From the NCBI GenBank assembly GCA_018828205.1, contig JAHJWA010000221.1:1-5813 (forward strand): a stretch of DNA of 5,813 bases, read 5' to 3'. The first letter of the stretch is position 1; every line of letters begins with the position of its first letter. Of this stretch, positions 1-5,363 are shown piece after piece. The translations under genes and the position numbers were made by a program. The notes under the pieces were generated by a model. That model was given only the letters and a program-made list of their open reading frames with translations. It did not search any database and was not told where the DNA came from. This DNA comes from Alphaproteobacteria bacterium (GTDB taxonomy: Bacteria > Pseudomonadota > Alphaproteobacteria > Sphingomonadales > Sphingomonadaceae).

Positions 1-67
1 AGAGCAGGGAAGTCACCGTTCACACGGGTGCGAGTTTCCGCGCGCTGTCGATCGCCGAACTATGCCC

Positions 68-73
68 AGGAGG
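68..73 (+). promoter_or_regulatory. Shine-Dalgarno site that favours a GTG start for the Crp/Fnr gene
   Basis: A perfect AGGAGG lies six bases upstream of an in-frame GTG at 80. The only upstream ATG, at 62, has no comparable site before it and would put this AGGAGG inside the coding sequence. GTG at 80 is therefore the better start. Confidence 0.75.
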
Positions 74-79
74 GTTCAC

Positions 80-847
80 GTGTCTTCGCTATCTACCGAG
101 AAGCTCAAACCGTTTCTGGACAAGCTCGAAGCCCATAGTTCATTGAATCGGGCGGATTGTGCAGCGTTCGAGCAGCTTCCCTTCAGCTTCGAGCGCGTTG
201 CCGCTGGCAGTCACATCGCCCGTGAAGGAGATCCGGCAGCGACTTTCTGCGGCATGGTAAGTGGATTTTCGTACCGCTACAAAATTGTGGCCGGGGGTGG
301 CAGGCAAATCGTTTCAGTCCAGGTCCCGGGGGATTTCCTTGACCTTCAGAGCGCGGCGCTCGGCATGACGGTCTACTCGGTGCAAATGATGACCCCGGGC
401 GAAGTGGCTACGCTTCCCGCAGCTTGTCTGGAGAGATTGGCAGATCGGCATCCTGATCTGCATCGCGCCCTATGGCGGGAGACTCTGGTGGATGCTTCTA
501 TATTTGCCGAGTGGGTCACCAATATAGGGAGGCGAGACGCACGTTCGCGGATCGCTCATCTCCTGTGCGAGTTTGCGGTCCGTCTGCAGCAATGCGTGAG
601 CCCCCCAGCCCCTTGCTTTTTGTTGCCAATGTCGCAGGAGCAGATCGCCGATGCGACGGGCCTAACTCCGGTTCATGTTAACAGAACCCTCCAAAGCATG
701 CGGCACAGCGGCCTTATCCGGACCCAGAAACGCCAAGTGATTATCGATGACTGGAATCAACTTATGCGCGTCGGAGATTTCGACCCAGCCTATTTGGTTG
801 CGCTGCCGCCAGTGGGCCTGGCCATTCCTTTACATCAGAGCGTCTGA
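80..847 (+). CDS. Crp/Fnr family transcriptional regulator
   Basis: A cytoplasmic DNA-binding regulator of 255 residues from the GTG start (261 from ATG at 62). Residues about 25-125 form a cyclic-nucleotide-binding-like beta barrel, with the turn AREGDPA (47-53) and a PGDFLDLQS segment (83-91). A long dimerisation helix follows at about 130-170. The C-terminal winged helix-turn-helix covers about 184-228: SQEQIADATGL, then recognition helix TPVHVNRTLQSMRHSG. The recognition-helix style is common in alphaproteobacterial Crp/Fnr proteins. There is no N-terminal Cys cluster of the FNR iron-sulfur type, and the PGDF loop lacks the usual cAMP-contacting Arg-Ser of true CRP, so the effector is unknown. 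The gene stands alone and converges on ndh. Only 79 bases precede it in the window, so its promoter and upstream neighbour cannot be judged. Family assignment is firm; targets and signal are not known. Confidence 0.92.
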   Translation: MSSLSTEKLKPFLDKLEAHSSLNRADCAAFEQLPFSFERVAAGSHIAREGDPAATFCGMVSGFSYRYKIVAGGGRQIVSVQVPGDFLDLQSAALGMTVYSVQMMTPGEVATLPAACLERLADRHPDLHRALWRETLVDASIFAEWVTNIGRRDARSRIAHLLCEFAVRLQQCVSPPAPCFLLPMSQEQIADATGLTPVHVNRTLQSMRHSGLIRTQKRQVIIDDWNQLMRVGDFDPAYLVALPPVGLAIPLHQSV

Positions 848-991
848 CGACGACCAGGGCAATTCTCCTTGGGCGAACTCCGCGGGCTTGTGTCTGTATC
901 GCCAAACCCAGAGCGGCGGACACCATCAAGTCGAAGTGAATCGGCAAGGATGACAATCGGTTTGGTCGGACTTGGCCGGGATGGGGAAGTA

Positions 992-1011
992 GCGCCGTGC
1001 GTGCCCGGCGC
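992..1011. repeat. Inverted repeat in the convergent gap (weak terminator candidate)
   Basis: GCGCCG and CGGCGC are perfect 6-bp arms around an 8-base loop, between the convergent stops at 847 and 1067. The nearest T run on the plus strand (TTTT, 1028-1031) is 16 bases beyond the stem, and there is no T run on the minus-strand side. A bidirectional terminator role is possible but weak. The rest of 848-1066 shows no gene or RNA. Confidence 0.25.
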
Positions 1012-1066
1012 GCCCGCCGGATCGTGCTTTTGCGTTGCGGCCTTCTAACGCGAGCCGAGCAGGACC

Positions 1067-2440
1067 TCAGCTCGAACCGGCCTCGCTCGTCTTCTCCGCC
1101 GCTTCGGGCGAGCTCGCCCTGGCTAACGGTTCGGGGTCCCGGACCTCGCGGGAGTCGTAAGCGATAAGTCTCGCGCCGCTCTGATAGGTGATCCATCTCC
1201 AGAACCACTGCACGCTGACGAGCAGCCGCTGCTCGAACGCGACCAGCAAATAGACGTGGATCACAGCCCAGAGCATCCAGGCGAACCACCCTTTCAGTTG
1301 CCGCTTCCCGAAATCGAAGATGGCTGCGCTTCGTCCCACGACCGCGGTGTTTCCCCGGTTGCGAAAGCGAAAGGGAGCCATCGGGACGCCGCGCTCGAGA
1401 TTGGCCCCTAGAGATTTGCCAAGATGTTCCCCCTGCTGCTTTGCCACCTGTGCGAGGCCGGGTAGCGGCTTTCCCTGATCATCAAGCGCAATCGCGGTAT
1501 CGCCGATGGCAAAGACATCCTCCACGCCCTCGACCGCCAGATTGTGCCCAACCGGAACGCGGCCAATTCGATCTGAGTCGATACCAAGCCACCTGGCTGC
1601 TGGCGAAGCGGCAATGCCGGCTCCCCAGACCATTGTACCTGCTTTGATGAACTCCTCGCCGATCTGCGCTCCTTCGGCGCGAATATCGCGAACAGCTTGC
1701 CCGGTGCGAACCTCCACTCCCATACGCTCCAGCCTGGCATGCGCATAACTGGCGAGCCTTTCCGGAAAAGGCGCCAGGATTCTCTCGCCCGCTTCAACCA
1801 GAATAACACGCGCCGAGCGGGGATCGATATTGCGAAAGTCGCGCCGCAGGCTCCAACGGGCAAGCTCCGCGATTGCTCCCGCCATTTCCACGCCGGTTGG
1901 CCCGCCGCCGACGATGACAGAGGTCATCAGGGCAGCCTGCTCTTCGGGATCCCTGCTGGATTCGGCCCGCTCGAAGCCCAGCAGCACGCTGGCGCGGATT
2001 TGCCGGGCATCCGACACGGTTTTCAGGCCCGGAGCATAGGCTGCCCAGTGCTCGTTACCGAAATAGTTATACTTGGAGCCGGTCGCCAAAACGAGGCGGT
2101 CATAGGCCACGAAGCCTTCGCCCTCGACGAGCACGCGTTTGCCAGCGACGTCCACGCCGCTCACCTCGCCCATGAGCACCCGGATATTGTCGTGGCGACG
2201 CAGTATCTTCCTGATGGGTTCGGCGACGTCGGCGGGTGACAATGCAGCGGTAGCTACCTGATAGAGCAGCGGCACGAACAGATGATAATTGTGCCGATCG
2301 ATTACCGTGATCCGGATAGGATGCCCGCCCAGCGCCTGGGCGCAGGCCAAGCCGCCAAAACCGGCACCGACAATCACTACGTGCGGACGCCGGTCGCCCG
2401 GAACTGCGGGAGCAAGATCAACGGCGATCTGGTTTGACAA
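1067..2440 (-). CDS. ndh: Type II NADH dehydrogenase (NDH-2), NAD(P)/FAD-dependent oxidoreductase
   Basis: A 457-residue single-subunit flavoprotein of the NDH-2 family, which passes electrons from NADH to membrane quinone without pumping protons. An FAD Rossmann motif GAGFGG is at 25-30, followed by D48 and the family-typical stretch NYHLFVPLLYQVATAALSP (51-69). A second nucleotide-binding motif, GGGPTGVE, is at 178-185, with acidic E216 at the end of its second strand as expected for NADH preference. The FAD-contact motif AIGDTA is at 311-316. AQVAKQQGEHLG (330-341) matches the quinone-site AQxAxQxG signature. The C-terminal 383-419 region is rich in Trp and Leu and fits the membrane-anchoring part. 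The start is TTG: a TAA lies eight codons upstream in frame, no ATG or GTG lies between, and GTG inside residues 21-23 would be too close to the FAD motif. A GGAG sits 11 bases before the TTG. The gene lies 258 bases downstream of the ferritin-like operon, on the same strand. Confidence 0.93.
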   Translation of the reverse strand: MSNQIAVDLAPAVPGDRRPHVVIVGAGFGGLACAQALGGHPIRITVIDRHNYHLFVPLLYQVATAALSPADVAEPIRKILRRHDNIRVLMGEVSGVDVAGKRVLVEGEGFVAYDRLVLATGSKYNYFGNEHWAAYAPGLKTVSDARQIRASVLLGFERAESSRDPEEQAALMTSVIVGGGPTGVEMAGAIAELARWSLRRDFRNIDPRSARVILVEAGERILAPFPERLASYAHARLERMGVEVRTGQAVRDIRAEGAQIGEEFIKAGTMVWGAGIAASPAARWLGIDSDRIGRVPVGHNLAVEGVEDVFAIGDTAIALDDQGKPLPGLAQVAKQQGEHLGKSLGANLERGVPMAPFRFRNRGNTAVVGRSAAIFDFGKRQLKGWFAWMLWAVIHVYLLVAFEQRLLVSVQWFWRWITYQSGARLIAYDSREVRDPEPLARASSPEAAEKTSEAGSS

Positions 2441-2443
2441 ACC
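2431..2443 (-). repeat. 13-base palindrome covering the ndh start codon
   Basis: GGTTTG and CAAACC flank a single central base. In the minus-strand transcript this can fold as a 5-bp stem (GGUUU with AAACC) and a 3-base loop, and the UUG start codon lies partly in the stem. It could be an operator or a small translational hairpin, or chance. The stem is short and has only two GC pairs. Confidence 0.3.
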
Positions 2444-2698
2444 GAGGGAATCTCCGGTGCGTTACGACGGCGCTTTGTGGAACATTTTTCACCACTTCTG
2501 GAGCGTCCTTACAAACGGAACGTTCCCTTCCCCGCGCTCCGGGCCACGGCTTGCCCGAGCCTCGCGGGACGAACGGACATTCTCATCGTATCGGGCGGCA
2601 CCTTGGCAGAGATCCTGTTGTGGATCTGCGATATATGATGGAAGATGATACCATCGAGAGAGCGAGGTTCACGGCTTCGGCTTCAAATTGATAGCGGG
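2441..2698. other. Intergenic region upstream of ndh
   Basis: This 258-base stretch holds the ndh leader and the region after the hemerythrin gene. A candidate stress promoter and the 10-bp palindrome GGAACGTTCC (2517-2526) are the only structured elements seen. A minus-strand reading of about 25 codons starting near 2586 has no ribosome site and is not called. No T-tailed hairpin is visible after the hemerythrin stop, so read-through into ndh cannot be excluded. Confidence 0.5.
2502..2526 (-). promoter_or_regulatory. Candidate EcfG-type (general stress) promoter for ndh
   Basis: On the minus strand GGAAC (2526-2522) is followed after 16 bases by CGCT (2505-2502). The alphaproteobacterial EcfG consensus is GGAAC, 16-17 bases, CGTT, so the -35 is perfect and the -10 matches 3 of 4. 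Its 5' end lies 86 bases before the ndh start codon. The GGAAC is half of a perfect palindrome, which could instead be an operator. Confidence 0.35.
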
Positions 2699-3241
2699 TC
2701 AAACATCGCTTGGGGTTTTCGGGCCCTCGTCGTAGCGCCCATACTCCTCGTTATAGCGCTGCAGCAGCCTTGCCTTGCGTTCGGGGGACATATCCCTGGC
2801 AAGGTCCGGCATCCAGCTGCCTTCTTCCTGATAGATGTGCTGCGCCACCGCGCTCTCGATATGATCGAGCTTCTCATGCCATTCCTCGCTGCCCGCGGGC
2901 AGATCCTTCAGCTTGGCAAGCTGGATCTTGGTCATCGCGTGCTCTTCATAGGCCATCCCGGCGTGGGTCTTGCTGCTCTCGTCCGCGATGTCGGGATAGA
3001 GAACCGCCTCTTCGGCGTTCGCATGGCCGGTGAGCAGAGTCGCGAGCCGCTCCACCCCTTCGCGCGAAGGGGCGGAGCGGGCGGCGGCGAAGCTCGCTTC
3101 GATGTCCTTGTGCTGCGCGACGATCGGCGCGATCCAGGGCTCCTCCAGCGCCAGCAGTTCGATATCCCGGCGCGCCTCGGCGCGCGATTGGTCGGAGGCG
3201 GCCGGGGTGACTGCGGCGGCGATGCGATCGAGAAATGACAT
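2699..3241 (-). CDS. Hemerythrin HHE domain-containing protein
   Basis: A 180-residue helical protein with no signal peptide, so probably cytoplasmic. The hemerythrin-like ligand pattern is complete: H44 (AQHKDIE), H73 with E77 (HANAE), H101 (YEEHAMTK) and H135 with E139 (HIYQE). Hemerythrin domains use such residues to hold a di-iron site that binds oxygen, nitric oxide or peroxide, or that senses iron or oxygen. About 35 residues precede the four-helix domain, and a charged tail (about 152-180) follows it. The ATG at 3241 is the best start, although the ribosome site is weak (purine-rich AGAAAGCAGAG, no clear GGAG). It lies 59 bases after the DUF4142 stop and is probably the last gene of the three-gene operon. 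Domain assignment is firm; whether it stores, senses or scavenges is unknown. Confidence 0.9.
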   Translation of the reverse strand: MSFLDRIAAAVTPAASDQSRAEARRDIELLALEEPWIAPIVAQHKDIEASFAAARSAPSREGVERLATLLTGHANAEEAVLYPDIADESSKTHAGMAYEEHAMTKIQLAKLKDLPAGSEEWHEKLDHIESAVAQHIYQEEGSWMPDLARDMSPERKARLLQRYNEEYGRYDEGPKTPSDV

Positions 3242-3300
3242 TCTGCTCTGCTTTCTGGTGGTCCTGCGACCGTCCGATGGGCTGGGGACGAGGATGGAGC

Positions 3301-3852
3301 CTAGGCCAGCTGCGCCTTGAGGCTTTCCATGTGCTTGAGATGGCGTTGCACCACGGGCGCGGTGCCCGCGGCGAAGGAGCGCAGCTGCGCATTGTCGCCG
3401 CGGTCGCGGAAGCCGGTCATCAGATCGACCGTCTCCTTGTGCGCGAGGATCTGCTGATCCAGATAGGTCGCATCGAATTTGTCGGCGGGGGCAGCCTGGA
3501 GGTGGTCGAGCATGGTCTTGCGCCTTGCATCGATCGCGTCGGGCAGCGCCGGAATGCCCTTGGTCTCGTTCATCGTCATGGCCGAACGCAGTTGCTGCGT
3601 GCTCGTGGTGTGGTCTTGGATCATCTTGAGCGCCGCCGCTTTCACGGCGTCGGACCGCGCGTGCTGCAGAGCGAGCTTGCCGGCCGCGATCTCGTACATA
3701 TCGCCGATCGCGGCGTTTTCGGCGAAGGCTGCGGCTGAAGTGGAACCTGCCGAATTCGCCGATGCGCGACCGACCATGCCGCCTAGCGCATCGGATGCCT
3801 TATCGGCTGCGCGGTGAAGGCCCTCGTGCGTTTCGTTGCGCTGGGTCATCAT
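3301..3852 (-). CDS. DUF4142 (ferritin-like superfamily) protein, cytoplasmic form
   Basis: A 183-residue protein of the DUF4142 family, whose members are predicted four-helix bundles related to ferritin. The family core runs from about residue 42 to 178: DMYEIAAGKLALQHA (51-65) with E54, KMIQDHTTS (77-84...) with H81, KFDATYLDQQILAHKE (125-140) with H138, and a last helix with HLKH (171-174). The first 40 residues are polar and rich in Ala and Ser, with no signal peptide, unlike most DUF4142 proteins, which are exported. The start overlaps the preceding stop (ATGA), and GGAG at 3861-3858 lies 5 bases before the ATG at 3852 and 8 before a second ATG at 3849, so either may be used. The reading frame stays open upstream to 4335, but that part overlaps the ferritin-like gene and has no family similarity. 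Translational coupling to that gene is likely. The biochemical role of DUF4142 is not established. Confidence 0.88.
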   Translation of the reverse strand: MMTQRNETHEGLHRAADKASDALGGMVGRASANSAGSTSAAAFAENAAIGDMYEIAAGKLALQHARSDAVKAAALKMIQDHTTSTQQLRSAMTMNETKGIPALPDAIDARRKTMLDHLQAAPADKFDATYLDQQILAHKETVDLMTGFRDRGDNAQLRSFAAGTAPVVQRHLKHMESLKAQLA

Positions 3853-5120
3853 GCGTTCTCCATGTGGCGTTCGATTGTCCGGAAGTAATCGGTCCCCTCC
3901 GCGGTGCCGCTCTCCTTGAGCGACGGGATCGGGTGGGCGCCATCGGTCGCGAAGCGGTATTCCTCGCCGAATTCCTCGCGGTGGCGCTGGATGACCATCT
4001 CGCTGGGGACCCCGCCCGCATTGACCGTGGCCTGATAGTCGAAGAAGCGATGGTCGGCCGCGAGCTGATCGACCGGGACGAACTGGGAATCGCTCGCGGT
4101 GTTGTCGAGCGTGCGGGCCAGGACATCGCGGAGATAGTCCTTGTTGGGCTCGAAGGTCATCGGTTTGCTGACGCCGTTTTTCGGGAACACAGCGGCCGGG
4201 TCGATGCCGTCCACCTCCTTCATCATCTCGCAGGCGAGACGCAGGTGTTCGAGTTCCATCGCGAGATGCGTCTCCCAGATCTGCTTGATGCGGGGGTCGG
4301 TCTCGGTGACCATGCACGACCAGTAGAGCCAGCATTCGTTGTATTCGTGCAAAGCGAGGTTGAGCAGTTCGGGCGTCGTCGGATCGAGGATCGATTCGTA
4401 ATGCGACACATGCTGTTCCTCGACCATGGCGATCTCGAGATAGAGCGAGCGCGCCATGGGATTCTCGGGCCGGTTGCCGACATTCATGTAGTAATTCATC
4501 GTCTGCTGTTCGGCCGAGACGATCGTGATCGCGTTGAGGATCGACTGGAAATCGCTCGCCTCGACGGTCATCGGGCGGCGCAGTTCGTCGTGCGGATGGC
4601 GGTGGTGGAAGATGGTCGGGCGGCCGGGAAGGATTTCGGTCAGGTCGCCGGTGATCTCCTCGGCCTTCCGCCGCTCGCCCATCAGATCCATGAGATTGGC
4701 ATAGCGATAGAGGTGGTCGTAATCCTCCAATATACCGAATTCATAGACCTGCTTGAGATAGGGATCGGGCTCGTGCCGGGCGAGCCAGCCGGTCAGGTCG
4801 ACGGCGACCTGCTCGTAGCCGATGGTGTTGGCGATGGTGCTCTCGTGCCCCGGGATCAGCCAGTTGACCGCCTTCTGCTGCTGCTGCTCCGCCTTGCGAA
4901 CAAGCGCCAGCATCTGCTTGACGCCGGTATCGGCAATCCGCCGCGCGGCATTGTGCGAATTGATGATCGCCTCGACCTCGATCCCGTTCATCACGATCAC
5001 GCGGCAGCGCGTATAGGGATGGACGTCGCGCGTGTCGTAGGGCTGGCTCGCCAGTTCCGACCAGCTGCGGAACTGGCGCTCGATCGGAATGCCTCTTTCG
5101 GTCAGCGGATTGAAGGACAT
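3849..5120 (-). CDS. Ferritin-like protein with an internally duplicated helical bundle (function unknown)
   Basis: 423 residues; I do not recognise a named family. No signal peptide or membrane segment is seen. The C-terminal unit (about 190-302) has a di-iron ferritin-like ligand order: E204, E234xxH237, E259, E289xxH292. The N-terminal unit (about 45-146) aligns to it. Residues 103-144 match 259-300 without gaps (11 of 42 identical by eye, including E-x-D-P, K-Q and H-L), with E103 for E259 and D133xxH136 for E289xxH292. Helix B aligns as AEQQ (77-80) against EEQH (234-237), so two ligands are lost there. The linker holds a His cluster, HHRHPH (172-177). The last 110 residues are unassigned. 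ATG at 5120 is chosen because AGGAG lies 7 bases upstream; the frame runs open to 5219 but without such a site. First gene of the operon, overlapping the DUF4142 gene by 4 bases. Confidence 0.85.
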   Translation of the reverse strand: MSFNPLTERGIPIERQFRSWSELASQPYDTRDVHPYTRCRVIVMNGIEVEAIINSHNAARRIADTGVKQMLALVRKAEQQQQKAVNWLIPGHESTIANTIGYEQVAVDLTGWLARHEPDPYLKQVYEFGILEDYDHLYRYANLMDLMGERRKAEEITGDLTEILPGRPTIFHHRHPHDELRRPMTVEASDFQSILNAITIVSAEQQTMNYYMNVGNRPENPMARSLYLEIAMVEEQHVSHYESILDPTTPELLNLALHEYNECWLYWSCMVTETDPRIKQIWETHLAMELEHLRLACEMMKEVDGIDPAAVFPKNGVSKPMTFEPNKDYLRDVLARTLDNTASDSQFVPVDQLAADHRFFDYQATVNAGGVPSEMVIQRHREEFGEEYRFATDGAHPIPSLKESGTAEGTDYFRTIERHMENA

Positions 5121-5127
5121 CGACTCT

Positions 5128-5132
5128 CTCCT
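5128..5132 (-). promoter_or_regulatory. Shine-Dalgarno site of the ferritin-like gene
   Basis: AGGAG on the minus strand, seven bases before the ATG at 5120. It decides the start against the longer frame opening at 5219, whose extra 33 codons lie across the candidate promoter and AT-rich region. Confidence 0.8.
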
Positions 5133-5166
5133 GATCGGTTGCTGTGCTGCGGGCTTGCTCCAATAG

Positions 5167-5191
5167 AATAGCGCATTCCACCAACCGTTCC
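5167..5191 (-). promoter_or_regulatory. Candidate EcfG-type promoter for the ferritin-like operon
   Basis: Minus-strand GGAAC (5191-5187), a 16-base spacer, then TATT (5170-5167). The -35 is a perfect match to the EcfG consensus; the -10 keeps only the TT of CGTT. The implied start of transcription near 5160 would give a leader of about 40 bases. The 5' end of GGAAC is 71 bases from the start codon. Confidence 0.4.
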
Positions 5192-5212
5192 GGCCGGAGC
5201 GAATATCAATAG

Positions 5213-5239
5213 ATAACATATTTATATAATATACGTTAT
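5213..5239. repeat. AT-rich interrupted dyad in the divergent control region
   Basis: ATAAC (5213-5217) pairs with GTTAT (5235-5239), and ATATT (5218-5222) pairs with AATAT (5228-5232) around TATAT. This is a 10-bp dyad with a 2-base bulge. It is almost pure AT within a GC-rich window and lies between the two divergent GGAAC elements. A regulator or nucleoid-protein site is possible; base composition alone could also produce it. Confidence 0.35.
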
Positions 5240-5291
5240 TGTTCTTTAATTTCCATCTACACTCCGATATAGACAGTTTTCTAAATATCTA

Positions 5292-5316
5292 GGAACCGGG
5301 TCATTCTTCGACGGTA
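5292..5316 (+). promoter_or_regulatory. Candidate EcfG-type promoter for the DUF4142 lipoprotein gene
   Basis: Plus-strand GGAAC (5292-5296), a 16-base spacer, then GGTA (5313-5316), which matches CGTT at the G and first T only. The 5' end of GGAAC is 72 bases from the ATG at 5364, nearly the same geometry as on the divergent side. Confidence 0.38.
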
Positions 5317-5353
5317 TCGGAATTATACTGCCCCTCAATTGCCTTGAGAGATC

Positions 5354-5357
5354 GGAG
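5354..5357 (+). promoter_or_regulatory. Shine-Dalgarno site of the DUF4142 lipoprotein gene
   Basis: GGAG six bases before the ATG at 5364. It supports this start and frame over the overlapping short frame that opens at 5344. Confidence 0.7.
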
Positions 5358-5363
5358 AGTGGA

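Noticed and set aside
992..1031. Strong intrinsic terminator between the convergent genes
   Set aside because: The stem has only 6 pairs and the T run lies 16 bases away. It is kept only as a weak inverted repeat.
2688..2702. FNR-box-like TTGAT, 5 bases, GTCAA
   Set aside because: The spacer is 5 instead of 4, one half is imperfect, and it sits at the end of the hemerythrin gene with no promoter near it.
2645..3238. A 197-codon plus-strand frame antisense to the hemerythrin gene, and the similar 1697-2239 frame antisense to ndh
   Set aside because: Both are antisense shadows; the minus-strand genes show complete ligand and cofactor motifs.
3853..4335. N-terminal extension of the DUF4142 frame on the minus strand
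   Set aside because: It overlaps the ferritin-like gene in another frame, is Arg/Pro-rich without similarity to DUF4142, and a ribosome site plus ATG occur exactly at the junction.
4875..4886. CTG trinucleotide repeat
   Set aside because: Only four copies, inside codons for a short Gln run of the ferritin-like protein; no sign of a variable repeat.
3762..5171. A 469-codon open frame on the plus strand, antisense to the ferritin-like gene
   Set aside because: It mirrors the codon phase of a GC-rich gene, has no ribosome site or domain pattern, and its product is a monotonous Asp/Arg/Gly/His/Val-rich sequence. The minus strand carries the di-iron motifs and a good start.
5121..5219. N-terminal extension of the ferritin-like protein to an ATG at 5219
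   Set aside because: The ATG at 5120 has a strong AGGAG at 7 bases. The extension would cover the candidate promoter and begin in the AT-rich dyad.
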